55,586 bases of DNA from positions 1-55,586 of the IMG/VR virus record IMGVR_UViG_3300048838_000528. One strand, written 5' to 3'. The notes under the pieces are model-generated. The model was not told the DNA's origin, searched no databases, and saw only the letters and a list, made by a program, of their open reading frames with translations. Position 1 is the first letter of the stretch; every line of letters begins with the position of its first letter. Below, piece by piece: positions 37,738 to 45,753 of this stretch. The translations under genes were made by a program, and so were the position numbers. The DNA comes from a virus.

Positions 37738-40700
37738 TTATTCTACTTTATAGTAGTAATATACTGGGCTACATATATAGCCACTATTTCTCGTCACTCT
37801 AACAATCGTACCCAATCCGTAGTCATTTGCTGAATAGTTTGCTTTAAGCCATGATAGGATGGTTGTAAATGTTGCGCATGTCGTACCACTCGATGTATAA
37901 ACTAAATCGTATGAGTAACCTGTTTCTAATGTGTACTTCCATTCAAGCGTGTCATATGTTGTTGTTTCGTCGATGTATCTCACGTTTGTATTGTTGTTGA
38001 TGTTGCCAATGTTGGTTGTATGGGCTACGGTTTCTAAATCAATAATGCTTTCCCAATAATCATCCCCATACTCAAACGTTTCGGTTTCCGTAATTACTCT
38101 CGAGCCTGATATTCTATTTATATTGCCTATCGTGGTTAAGTGATTGATGGTTTCCGTGTCTATCACATCTTGCCAGTAGTCATCACCGTATTCAAAGTAT
38201 TCACTTTCTGTTATAACTCTTTCTTGTGGTGCTAAAACATTAATATTACCAACTTGCGTTGTATGTTCAATTGTTTGTGGGTCTATAATGCTTTCCCAGA
38301 AGTCATCGCCATACAAGAAATCTTGTGTTTCTATAATATGTCTAATTTGTGGTGATAGGGTATTCATGTTTCCAACTTGCGTTGTATGTTCCAAAGTATC
38401 CGTTTCTATGAAAATTCTAACTTGGTCGTAAATAATACTTCGATTACCGATTGTTGTTTGGTTTGGATAGAAGTGCAATCTCGTTGCATTAAACCCATTA
38501 TAATCTTGATTACAAGCCATGTAAAGGTTTCCTAAACTGTCACCAATAGCCCAAGATGTAAGAAATGATGTATTTATGGTTGAACTAAATCTAAATTGCC
38601 CATTTAAATATGAAGCATTTACACCATTTTCAATTTTAATAGGCGTCCCATATCCTGTTTTTACTTTATAAATACTGAACTTATCATATTGCGTACCGTT
38701 TGTATAGGGATAAAACCACATTTCCGTTCCAACGACTTCATCAAATTCCGTTTCGGGATTATTAACCAAAAAGTTATTAGTGAAAAATGATATGCCTAAA
38801 ACATATTCTTTATAATCAAATGGCATGACACTTGTTTGAATAGCAACTTTTATACTTTGCGATTTATCTTTCTTGCCAAACATAAGTGGATTGTAACTTG
38901 TATGCGTTGTAACTACGCTACCACTTCTATGTGTTACAAAATTACCAATTTCAAACTCATTTTGGTCGTGTATTCTTGTTAGTGGATAATTTTGTAGCCT
39001 TTCTGTTTCACTATAATTATCATCGTGTAATAAATCATCAATAAGAAATCTTGTTGCAAAAGCAAACCATAACTTCGTAAACTCACCATTTAAATCCGTG
39101 TATCTAACTGCTTTATTATAATAAAGTGTTGATGAACCAGTTTCTGCTTGAACAGCGTCACCTGCTACTTGGTTTCCACTAAAACCAAATACAAATGAAA
39201 ATCCATGTTTCCCACCAAACGAACGAACGGGATTTAAAATAAAATATTTGTAGTCGTAATCGTCAAGATAAACTTTTTCAAAACCATCCGTTTTAATGTA
39301 AGCCGTTGTAACCTTTGTTTTACCACCTGTAACCGTATCATTCCAATCATTCATCAAAGTACCAAAAATCAATTTCAATGCGTTATCTGTAATCATCGTT
39401 GTTTCTTCTACAAATGAAATGTTTGGTTTTGTAATAAAAATATTTTCGTTAAATATTTCTTGTCTTTCAAAAACTTGATTTGATGATGGAATTTCTTGCC
39501 AACGGTATTCTTGGTCTACTTTAGTCCATAAACTCAAACGGTTATGGTCTTTAGTTGCTACATAACTCGCCTTAACAAACTCGTTATGAAACTCAAACTT
39601 TTCTTCTACAATTATGTAATCGTTTTCATCTTTCATCCCCCACCTTAATAAATTGGAATAATCCTCATATATTTTTTGGAATTGAATAGATGGAACGCCT
39701 GCACGTTGTGTATCGCCATGTGCTCTCAAACTTGCAAATGATATATTCATCGCCTTATCGTTTTGGTTTAGGCGTCCTTCACTGTAATATAAACTATTTG
39801 ATATGTTTTCACGGTATGTCTGAAATGGAAAACTCTCAAATGTAATATATTTTAATTGAAATTGCAAATCTCTAAACTCGGCTTGCGTTGGCATATCATA
39901 AGATATATTATAACCCGAATAAACAACGGTATCTTCGCCTAAAATTGTATATCTTGGCGTTATGCCATGCCGTGTAATATATTCATTCAATGCTTCATAA
40001 ATTGTACCATACACAAGATTTGTTTGTGTAACTTCACCTTGCACTGCACTCAAATCTATGAACTTTGTGCCTTGTTGCCAATAAAGATTTGAAACGGCAT
40101 TTTCACGTAGCCCAACATTTTCATCAAACATTCTTGCGTACTCAATTGTTGGGAAATTAACCGTTTTTAATTTTAATAACCATTCTTCACGGTTTATAAA
40201 TCTTGGTGTTAAATCTAATACAAAATCATTTATTTCTTCGGGGTCTGTATCGCCAAGTGGTATTGCACGTTCTATTACTATGCTATCTATAAAAGCGTAA
40301 AATGATGTTGGCATATACATTTCTGCTTCAAGTTGTAATCCAAAATCAGTATCCAAAATCTGAACTTTAGCAGAACGAACTGTTTTGTAAAGATTTTCGG
40401 CAGGTGATGTAACCGTTTCTTCTTCAAAAGAAGTTGGTAATACACGTTCACCCCAAACAATACCTTGATTGAATAGGTTTACTGCTTCTTGGCTTGAACC
40501 ATAAGCAATTAAATCTTCTAAATCAAAACTTCCTGTTATCTTATTATATTCATCCATAGAAAGCATATCAATATCTTCACTGTTGTAATAAAATCTGCTG
40601 ATAGCATTTACGTATGAAAATATCGTATTTAAAATTTGTCTCATGGTTGCCTTTTGCAAAAACATTTGAGGCATTTCCACACTTGCTAAATAATCTTCTA

Positions 40701-41547
40701 TTTCGGTGTCAATATTAAATAATCTCGTATCATCATGGTATATTTTGCTTTCAAAAGGTTTGCTATCACGAATAATATTGATTGCGTCTAAAACGCTTAA
40801 ACCACTTCTTGCAATCGCCGTTACATAAAATCTTTTATCTATTGTATCACCCAAAGTGACGTGATTAAAATAAATGTCGATTGTATGTTCTCCAATATCA
40901 TCAAAATCAAACGTGTAATCGCCTGACGTTAAATTGTGTGCCGTTTCACTATCAACTTGAATGTAAACATCTCGTTCTGAAAAATAAGATAGATTAGTGC
41001 CTGCACTTGATGTGACTTGTATGCACTTTCCAACTTGACTAATCGTAATTGTTTCGCCTGTGTAATATTGTGTTCTTATATCCACATAAGGCATAAAGTA
41101 TTCCAAGTCGATTGAATAATCTGTGGATGGTGCAGTATGTGTACTTACAAGATTGTAATTATTCATAACCCTAAATGGTGCAGGATTATTATTCTTTAAT
41201 GGTTTAGTATAAGTAAACGTGTGGTAAAGGTAACTATCGTACTTGCCCGAATATTCCATGACACGTAAATTGTGTTTCCATTCGCCATACTTTGAACCTT
41301 CTTCAACTTCATCACTTAAAATAATATAGGTTGCTTCCACTTGATTTCCTGCGTAATCTTCACTTAATATTTCAAGTAAACCACGCATTGGATACTCATA
41401 ATTTCTTATCGTAAATGGGAGGTGTAAGCCTGCTTCGTCTAAAGGTTCTTCAAACTTACCGATAGCACTCGCACCGATTGAAACGTTTTCGAGTTCTACG
41501 CCATTCAACATAAACTTATTCTTAAAATATTTTCTATATGTTGGCAT
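37738..41547 (-). CDS. Large tail protein with C-terminal repeats, 1269 aa
   Basis: Beta-rich throughout, with an N-terminal tail-type region (MPTYRKYFKNKFMLNGVELENVSIG, RNYEYPMRGLLEILSEDYAGNQVEATYI) that resembles phage baseplate or tail proteins. Residues about 1050-1200 form four tandem repeats of roughly 40 residues around HTTxxGNxN and YGDDxWxxII. The last 70 residues differ (YSYDLVYTSSGTTCATFTTILSWLKANYSANDYGLG is split from the repeats). Likely a tail tip or appendage. AAAGGAGATAGCACA precedes ATG. No tape-measure features. Confidence 0.8.
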   Translation of the reverse strand: MPTYRKYFKNKFMLNGVELENVSIGASAIGKFEEPLDEAGLHLPFTIRNYEYPMRGLLEILSEDYAGNQVEATYIILSDEVEEGSKYGEWKHNLRVMEYSGKYDSYLYHTFTYTKPLKNNNPAPFRVMNNYNLVSTHTAPSTDYSIDLEYFMPYVDIRTQYYTGETITISQVGKCIQVTSSAGTNLSYFSERDVYIQVDSETAHNLTSGDYTFDFDDIGEHTIDIYFNHVTLGDTIDKRFYVTAIARSGLSVLDAINIIRDSKPFESKIYHDDTRLFNIDTEIEDYLASVEMPQMFLQKATMRQILNTIFSYVNAISRFYYNSEDIDMLSMDEYNKITGSFDLEDLIAYGSSQEAVNLFNQGIVWGERVLPTSFEEETVTSPAENLYKTVRSAKVQILDTDFGLQLEAEMYMPTSFYAFIDSIVIERAIPLGDTDPEEINDFVLDLTPRFINREEWLLKLKTVNFPTIEYARMFDENVGLRENAVSNLYWQQGTKFIDLSAVQGEVTQTNLVYGTIYEALNEYITRHGITPRYTILGEDTVVYSGYNISYDMPTQAEFRDLQFQLKYITFESFPFQTYRENISNSLYYSEGRLNQNDKAMNISFASLRAHGDTQRAGVPSIQFQKIYEDYSNLLRWGMKDENDYIIVEEKFEFHNEFVKASYVATKDHNRLSLWTKVDQEYRWQEIPSSNQVFERQEIFNENIFITKPNISFVEETTMITDNALKLIFGTLMNDWNDTVTGGKTKVTTAYIKTDGFEKVYLDDYDYKYFILNPVRSFGGKHGFSFVFGFSGNQVAGDAVQAETGSSTLYYNKAVRYTDLNGEFTKLWFAFATRFLIDDLLHDDNYSETERLQNYPLTRIHDQNEFEIGNFVTHRSGSVVTTHTSYNPLMFGKKDKSQSIKVAIQTSVMPFDYKEYVLGISFFTNNFLVNNPETEFDEVVGTEMWFYPYTNGTQYDKFSIYKVKTGYGTPIKIENGVNASYLNGQFRFSSTINTSFLTSWAIGDSLGNLYMACNQDYNGFNATRLHFYPNQTTIGNRSIIYDQVRIFIETDTLEHTTQVGNMNTLSPQIRHIIETQDFLYGDDFWESIIDPQTIEHTTQVGNINVLAPQERVITESEYFEYGDDYWQDVIDTETINHLTTIGNINRISGSRVITETETFEYGDDYWESIIDLETVAHTTNIGNINNNTNVRYIDETTTYDTLEWKYTLETGYSYDLVYTSSGTTCATFTTILSWLKANYSANDYGLGTIVRVTRNSGYICSPVYYYYKVE
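37948..38400 (-). repeat. Tandem repeats in the 1269-aa tail protein
   Basis: Three full and one partial repeat of 39-41 codons: EHTTQVGNMN, EHTTQVGNIN, NHLTTIGNIN, AHTTNIGNIN, each followed (except the last) by RxIxExxxFxYGDDxWxxII. The repeats are diverged at DNA level, so they are old or under diversifying selection. Confidence 0.75.
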
Positions 41548-41572
41548 TGTGCTATCTCCTTTTCTTCAATTT

Positions 41573-42052
41573 CTAACGCTTTACCCCATATTGATTTCCA
41601 ACAATAGCCTTGCCTGTCAATTCACGGTAATATTGGTTTTGTTCATTTTGTCTATTGGTAATCTTTTGTTGAAGAAAACCATAGGCGTAAACATCATCCA
41701 CAAAGTATCTTACAGGGTTTAAAATATAATTTTTTGTTCTTTTAATATTACCTGTTGTTAAAATATCACCCGTAGAGGCTTGCCGTATATCAAGGTACAT
41801 ATCCAAAGCCTTGTTTGCAAGTGTTACGCCTGCAAATGCAACAGCACCTGCAAAACCCATACGTTTAAGACTTCCTGAACCGTATGAATTAGCATTAAAA
41901 GCCTGTGGAACTTTTGAAACCACTTTAGATAACTTAAACTTTGAGGTATTGTTTTGTCTTATTTGCTGTACGCTTCTTTTAGCAGATGTTTTTAAATTGC
42001 TTTGCCCACCACTACCATTTAGGTTAATATTAATATTATGATTGGTTGCCAT
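41573..42052 (-). CDS. Small tail protein, 159 aa
   Basis: Asn/Gly/Ser-rich N-terminus (NHNININLNGSGGQ), a basic stretch (KTSAKRSVQQIRQNNTSKFKLSKVVSKV), a short hydrophobic helix (MGFAGAVAFAGVTLANKALDMYL, 65-87) and a C-terminal part rich in Gln and Tyr. The position after the 353-aa gene and before the large tail protein is where a tape measure would lie, but it is far too short. AGGTGGAATAG precedes ATG. Confidence 0.7.
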   Translation of the reverse strand: MATNHNININLNGSGGQSNLKTSAKRSVQQIRQNNTSKFKLSKVVSKVPQAFNANSYGSGSLKRMGFAGAVAFAGVTLANKALDMYLDIRQASTGDILTTGNIKRTKNYILNPVRYFVDDVYAYGFLQQKITNRQNEQNQYYRELTGKAIVGNQYGVKR

Positions 42053-42061
42053 CTATTCCAC

Positions 42062-43123
42062 CTACTTTGCAGACACGCTAAAGCCAACCGAGAATACAAT
42101 AGGTTCACCATATACTATCTCACTTGGTGACGCTTCGCCTATTACAAGGCGAATATTCGATTTTTGCATATCTGAAACGTATTGGTAATCACCGTTTGCG
42201 TCCAACTCTTTAAACTTCATATTTAGTACGTAAATATGTGGTTTATCTAAAACTTCAAAAGTTTCTTTGAATAATTTTCTAATAATAGGTTTTGTGCTGT
42301 CAAACAAAAAAGTGAATACAACTGCAAAACCCCTTGACTTTACATAATTATGAACTTGCTTATACTTTTCGTTTGTTGTTGAAAATGAACGTAACGTTTG
42401 AAAACTTTCCAAATCTTGTGTCGTACCAAAATCTGCAATTAGTGGAATAACGTCTTCAAAATCTTCACTTGTTAAAGTTATTTCTGCGTCGCTTTCATCA
42501 TATTCAACCCGTGCAAATTCCCATTCAAATTGATTGCCAAGTTCTACGTTTTTTGAAACAGTAAGTGTTGTGGTTAGAGAATACTCCATGTATCTTCTAC
42601 CCATGATTTCATTTATATCACCAAATACAATACTGTCAGCCGTAGTGGCTATTCTTAAATGGTCTGTAATTCTTGAACCACTTTCATTTGTTAAATCTAT
42701 TTCACTGATTTCTAAAGTATCTAAATTACCAATTAAATTATCACGGACTTCTTCTATTGCAAGCCGAATGATTTCACTTATTGGGTTGTCTACAAATACC
42801 AAGAAAGATAAAGTAATATCATAAGAAACCAATTGAACATTTGGAAGTGGCGTGTATTCACCACTTGAAATGCCACCACTCATTACAACAAAGTTCTTTT
42901 TGTCATTTTGATAGGTTTCTTCATTGAAAACATAACTCTCATCAAAATGTCCGTTTTCGTTTGCATTTTGTGGTGCGTAAATATATAAGTGCACTTGGTC
43001 TGCGTCATCAGCATACGGTTCGTAAGCACCCATCTTAAATGGTATTCCAAAACTGTTATCATTAAACTTATCTGCTAAATACTTCAATAAGTCCGTTTGT
43101 TTAATATTTGTCAAAGTGCTCAC
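42062..43123 (-). CDS. Tail protein, 353 aa (possible tube or terminator)
   Basis: Beta-rich protein with repeated strand patterns (VQLVSYDITLSFLVFVDNPISEIIRLAIEEV, RRYMEYSLTTTLTVSKNVELGNQ, EIVYGEPIVFSVGFSVSAK). The order after a gp10-like protein suits a tail-completion or tube protein. GTG start 43123 directly follows the upstream stop; a downstream TTG is an alternative. Family not recognised. Confidence 0.7.
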   Translation of the reverse strand: MSTLTNIKQTDLLKYLADKFNDNSFGIPFKMGAYEPYADDADQVHLYIYAPQNANENGHFDESYVFNEETYQNDKKNFVVMSGGISSGEYTPLPNVQLVSYDITLSFLVFVDNPISEIIRLAIEEVRDNLIGNLDTLEISEIDLTNESGSRITDHLRIATTADSIVFGDINEIMGRRYMEYSLTTTLTVSKNVELGNQFEWEFARVEYDESDAEITLTSEDFEDVIPLIADFGTTQDLESFQTLRSFSTTNEKYKQVHNYVKSRGFAVVFTFLFDSTKPIIRKLFKETFEVLDKPHIYVLNMKFKELDANGDYQYVSDMQKSNIRLVIGEASPSEIVYGEPIVFSVGFSVSAK

Positions 43124-43735
43124 CTACTTTCTTAATGCTAATGCCATCAAACTATTTCTTTCTTCGTAATTTGGGGTATCCATATACCACATATTTGACT
43201 TTTGATTTAACTTCTTGTTATATAAATATCTTGAACCTTGTTGTTTACCTTGCATTTTGGCTTGATTACTTCCAACAACACCACGATAGCGTATTTGAGA
43301 TAATTTTCTTCTGTCATCAGCCGTGATTTGTTTGTCACTCCAACCTAATGATTGCATGATTTTACGTTCATAAAACATAGGTCCTTGTTTGCTGATTGAT
43401 AAAGTTGCAGAAGGAGGATTTGTAAGAAAACCTGTTTTACCTGTTTTGAAATAGGTAATCAATTCTTGTATCATATTACCAACAGTCAAATTTGAAATAA
43501 AACCTTTATGTTTTTTAACAGGTCCCATACCTTCTTCAAGATAATGCAAATAAATTGCATTTAATGCGTTGTAAATAAATTGTTTTCTCGTTGGACTATT
43601 TTTGCTCATTGTAATTGCACGTCTCAAATTACCCGTATCATACGGTGCGTATGCAATCGCAATGTGCCATAGCCAATTTCCAAGTTCGGGTGTCATGGAC
43701 GTTACCTTGCCATTTGTATTGATGTTAAAATCCAT
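43124..43735 (-). CDS. HK97 gp10-like head-tail joining protein, 203 aa
   Basis: Contains APYDTGNLRRAITM (residues 30-43), the P-x-DTG-x-LR pattern of the HK97 gp10-like family of head-tail connector and tail proteins. The C-terminal half is basic (RRKLSQIRYRGVVGSNQAKMQGKQQG). GAGGGGTTGTGATGGT precedes ATG. Confidence 0.75.
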   Translation of the reverse strand: MDFNINTNGKVTSMTPELGNWLWHIAIAYAPYDTGNLRRAITMSKNSPTRKQFIYNALNAIYLHYLEEGMGPVKKHKGFISNLTVGNMIQELITYFKTGKTGFLTNPPSATLSISKQGPMFYERKIMQSLGWSDKQITADDRRKLSQIRYRGVVGSNQAKMQGKQQGSRYLYNKKLNQKSNMWYMDTPNYEERNSLMALALRK

Positions 43736-43751
43736 ACCATCACAACCCCTC

Positions 43752-44267
43752 TTAAATAACGGCTAATAATTTAGGTGCAAATCTTTCAAAACCTTTTGGT
43801 GTATTCATTGCCAAAAACTTGTTAGGCGTAGTACCCGATGTAATAATTGTAAGAACTTTCAAAATAATATATTCACGGTCGCCAACCATAATTTTGCCAC
43901 CTGCTTTAAAATCAACATGCGTAGCACTTGTTTCAATACGCCATTTTTGTGATTGACCTAACTGTCTATCCAAATACTCAAATACTTGGAAGTCTAAACC
44001 ACCTTTAGTGTAAACATCAGACTTACCATCACGAAAGTAAAACACCGTTCCCGTGTCTTCATACATTGTCAAACGGTTTCCATCACTATCTTGAAAATTG
44101 TCTACAAAATCGGTTTGAACTTTTGCTTTTAACTGTGCAAGGTTCATTTCTTGATATTTTGGAAACTTTGCTTTTAAATCTAATTCTTGTTTAGGTGCAA
44201 AATATCTACCCTTAAATCCTTGAAGCATAATGGATTGTCCTTGATTAACCCATGTAATGTTAGGCAT
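43752..44267 (-). CDS. Head-tail connector, 171 aa
   Basis: Beta-rich, with TGTVFYFRDGKSDVYTKGGLDFQVFEYLDRQ and VGDREYIILKVLTIITSGTTPNK, as in stopper or head-closure proteins. I choose ATG 44267, which overlaps the previous stop (TAATG) with GGGAGTGAG upstream. By position between the adaptor-like and gp10-like genes, a head completion protein. Confidence 0.7.
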   Translation of the reverse strand: MPNITWVNQGQSIMLQGFKGRYFAPKQELDLKAKFPKYQEMNLAQLKAKVQTDFVDNFQDSDGNRLTMYEDTGTVFYFRDGKSDVYTKGGLDFQVFEYLDRQLGQSQKWRIETSATHVDFKAGGKIMVGDREYIILKVLTIITSGTTPNKFLAMNTPKGFERFAPKLLAVI

Positions 44268-44770
44268 TACCACTCACTCCCTGCCGTACTTGCAACCACA
44301 TCAAAATCGTATTTGAAGTAACGTGTTTGCAAACCATTATTTTTCATAATTTCATTTGCAATGGGTGATAAAAACTGTTCGGGTTCTATGCGTAAGGTTT
44401 TCATTTCATGCAAGTTAATACCCGTTTGGTATGCTGTCATGAAACCACCACCACTATGGTTATAGTGAACCGTATCCATAATAAGTGATTTTAGGGCTTT
44501 ACGGGCTTTTGCCGAGTGTGATAAGTAATAAGCCATACGTTCTCTATATTTTTCGTCCTTAAAGGAATAAATACGTGTGTAGATAACGTTAGAAATCAAC
44601 TTTAAATAAAACTCTGCATTCTCTGGTGTCTGCCAAAGTTCAATCAAATCAATACCTGTCAATCCAAGTGAAGCGTCTAACTTCATGTAGTATTGGCGTG
44701 TTTCGTAATCGTATGCTAAAACTTCATCATCATAAGGTGCTGATAAAAAGTCTGTTGTTGGGATAGCCAT
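44267..44770 (-). CDS. Head-tail connector, 167 aa
   Basis: Helical (LTGIDLIELWQTPENAEFYLKLISNVIYTRIYSFKDEKYRERMAYYLS is all helix), ending IANEIMKNNGLQTRYFKYDFDVVASTAGSEW. I choose ATG 44770, at a TAATG junction with GGGGGTG upstream. Size and fold type fit a phage head-tail adaptor or neck protein. Confidence 0.7.
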   Translation of the reverse strand: MAIPTTDFLSAPYDDEVLAYDYETRQYYMKLDASLGLTGIDLIELWQTPENAEFYLKLISNVIYTRIYSFKDEKYRERMAYYLSHSAKARKALKSLIMDTVHYNHSGGGFMTAYQTGINLHEMKTLRIEPEQFLSPIANEIMKNNGLQTRYFKYDFDVVASTAGSEW

Positions 44771-45321
44771 TATAAACACCCCCATATATTCATTTGCCCA
44801 TAGGGTTTCCATAAGAACCAAAATATTTTTCCATATTTGGTTGTTTTAAAATCTTCAAAAACTTGACCGCCAACTTCCATTTCAAACTTATGGTCTTTAT
44901 CTTTTTCATAAGCGTTCATGGATACACGGTTTGCTTCATCTTTTAATAAGTCAATATTCAATTCTAAATAATGTGCAATATAAAGTGAAATCATTTGTTT
45001 CCAAATATCTTCCTGCCCAACCAAAGTCCATCTAACACGCAACTTGGCTAAAATGGTAAGTGCATAGAAAAGTGGGTACAACGAACTATCCGTACCCTCA
45101 TTCAAATATTCTGCAAATGCTTTCCCCCATACCAAGAAATCGTCTAAATCGTAATCTGGTTCATCTTCCAAATCATCTTCATAGGTTGGAAATAAAGGTG
45201 ATACGATTTCCACAGCGAGTGTGTTCATGTAGCCAAATGGGTTGAATAGGTCTAAATACAATTCGTTTGTCGATTGGCTATACGATACGTATGGGTTGTC
45301 TTGTAAAGGTATAAACGACAT
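44770..45321 (-). CDS. Neck or connector protein, 183 aa
   Basis: Begins MSFIPLQDNPYVSYSQSTNELYLDLFNPFGYM and is helical through the middle (VRWTLVGQEDIWKQMISLYIAHYLELNIDLLKDEANRVSMNAYEKD is one helical region). This pattern is typical of adaptor proteins after the major capsid gene. I choose ATG 45321, with AGAGGTG 7 nt upstream. A promoter-like site and hairpin lie in the gap upstream. Confidence 0.7.
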   Translation of the reverse strand: MSFIPLQDNPYVSYSQSTNELYLDLFNPFGYMNTLAVEIVSPLFPTYEDDLEDEPDYDLDDFLVWGKAFAEYLNEGTDSSLYPLFYALTILAKLRVRWTLVGQEDIWKQMISLYIAHYLELNIDLLKDEANRVSMNAYEKDKDHKFEMEVGGQVFEDFKTTKYGKIFWFLWKPYGQMNIWGCL

Positions 45322-45361
45322 AATATGCACCTCTTTCTAAAAGTAACTCCTGTTATAAATA

Positions 45362-45390
45362 TAATATATACATATTGATACTTATATCAA
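45362..45390 (-). promoter_or_regulatory. Possible internal promoter with palindrome
   Basis: A perfect inverted repeat TTGATA-CTTA-TATCAA (45375-45390) lies in the gap between capsid and connector genes. One arm doubles as a -35 (TTGATA) with TATATT 16 bp away on the - strand. The same -35 hexamer is used by the tail-fibre promoter. Candidate operator/promoter for connector and tail genes; moderate support only. Confidence 0.4.
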
Positions 45391-45393
45391 GAG

Positions 45394-45411
45394 GAGTGGC
45401 AAAAGCCACTC
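45394..45411 (-). terminator. Hairpin after the capsid extension
   Basis: GAGTGGC, AAAA, GCCACTC: a perfect 7-bp stem, 8 nt after the stop of the Ig-like frame. No U-run follows, so it is a weak terminator or a processing/stabilising hairpin that limits transcription between the abundant capsid message and the connector genes. Confidence 0.5.
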
Positions 45412-45418
45412 GTTCTTG

Positions 45419-45748
45419 TTATTCTGCGGTTTCAACCGTAATTGCAAATGTATCGTTACTTGCAGGGCTAAATGATGTTAATGCACCACCGTTTGGTAGG
45501 TAGTACTTGATTTCAGCCGTTACAACTAATGAACCTGCACCGACACCCGTTACAGTAGCACCCGTGTTAGAGGTTGCTGATAACGTTCCTAAATCCTCGT
45601 CGTTTACACTCCATACAACAACAGCGTCATTGTAATCGAAGTCATAAGCAGTTGGGTCAAGGGTAAGTGTCAAATCAAGTGTCGCCCCAACATCAACAGT
45701 GATAGCGTCCCCATCACTGCTGATTGTAAGTGACGTTGGGGCTACTAC
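45419..45748 (-). CDS. Ig-like (Big_2) extension of capsid, -1 frame
   Basis: A Big_2 immunoglobulin-like domain, read from the overlap with the capsid stop: VVAPTSLTISSDGDAITVD, then VGATLDLTLTLDPTAYDF, VVWSVNDEDLGTLSAT and GATVTGVGAGSLVVTAEI. There is no start codon or RBS that would include its conserved beginning; the first TTG (45673) is 25 residues inside the domain. The frame joins the capsid frame through a -1 slip at GGGG just before the capsid TAG. The extension adds 109 residues (about 513 in total). Ig-like domains added to capsid or tail proteins by frameshift are known in other phages; they probably decorate the capsid for surface binding. Confidence 0.8.
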   Translation of the reverse strand, partial: VVAPTSLTISSDGDAITVDVGATLDLTLTLDPTAYDFDYNDAVVVWSVNDEDLGTLSATSNTGATVTGVGAGSLVVTAEIKYYLPNGGALTSFSPASNDTFAITVETAE

Positions 45749-45753
45749 CCCGC
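45684..45753 (-). promoter_or_regulatory. Candidate -1 ribosomal frameshift signal
   Basis: Slip site GCG GGG TAG: the Gly tRNA on GGG (45750-45748) can re-pair with GGG one base back (45751-45749), avoiding the TAG. After a 5-nt spacer (45747-45743), a 12-bp stem follows: GCCCCAACGTCA (45742-45731) with TGATGTTGGGGC (45695-45684), one G-U. A 7-bp inner hairpin (CAGTGAT/ATCACTG, 45719-45713 and 45703-45697) sits in its loop. Spacer and stem match known -1 signals; the slip sequence is not a classical heptamer. Confidence 0.7.

Noticed and set aside
45419-45673. Stand-alone 84-aa Ig-like gene starting at TTG 45673
   Set aside because: The conserved Ig domain begins 25 residues upstream of this TTG, and no RBS precedes it; a frameshift fusion explains it better.
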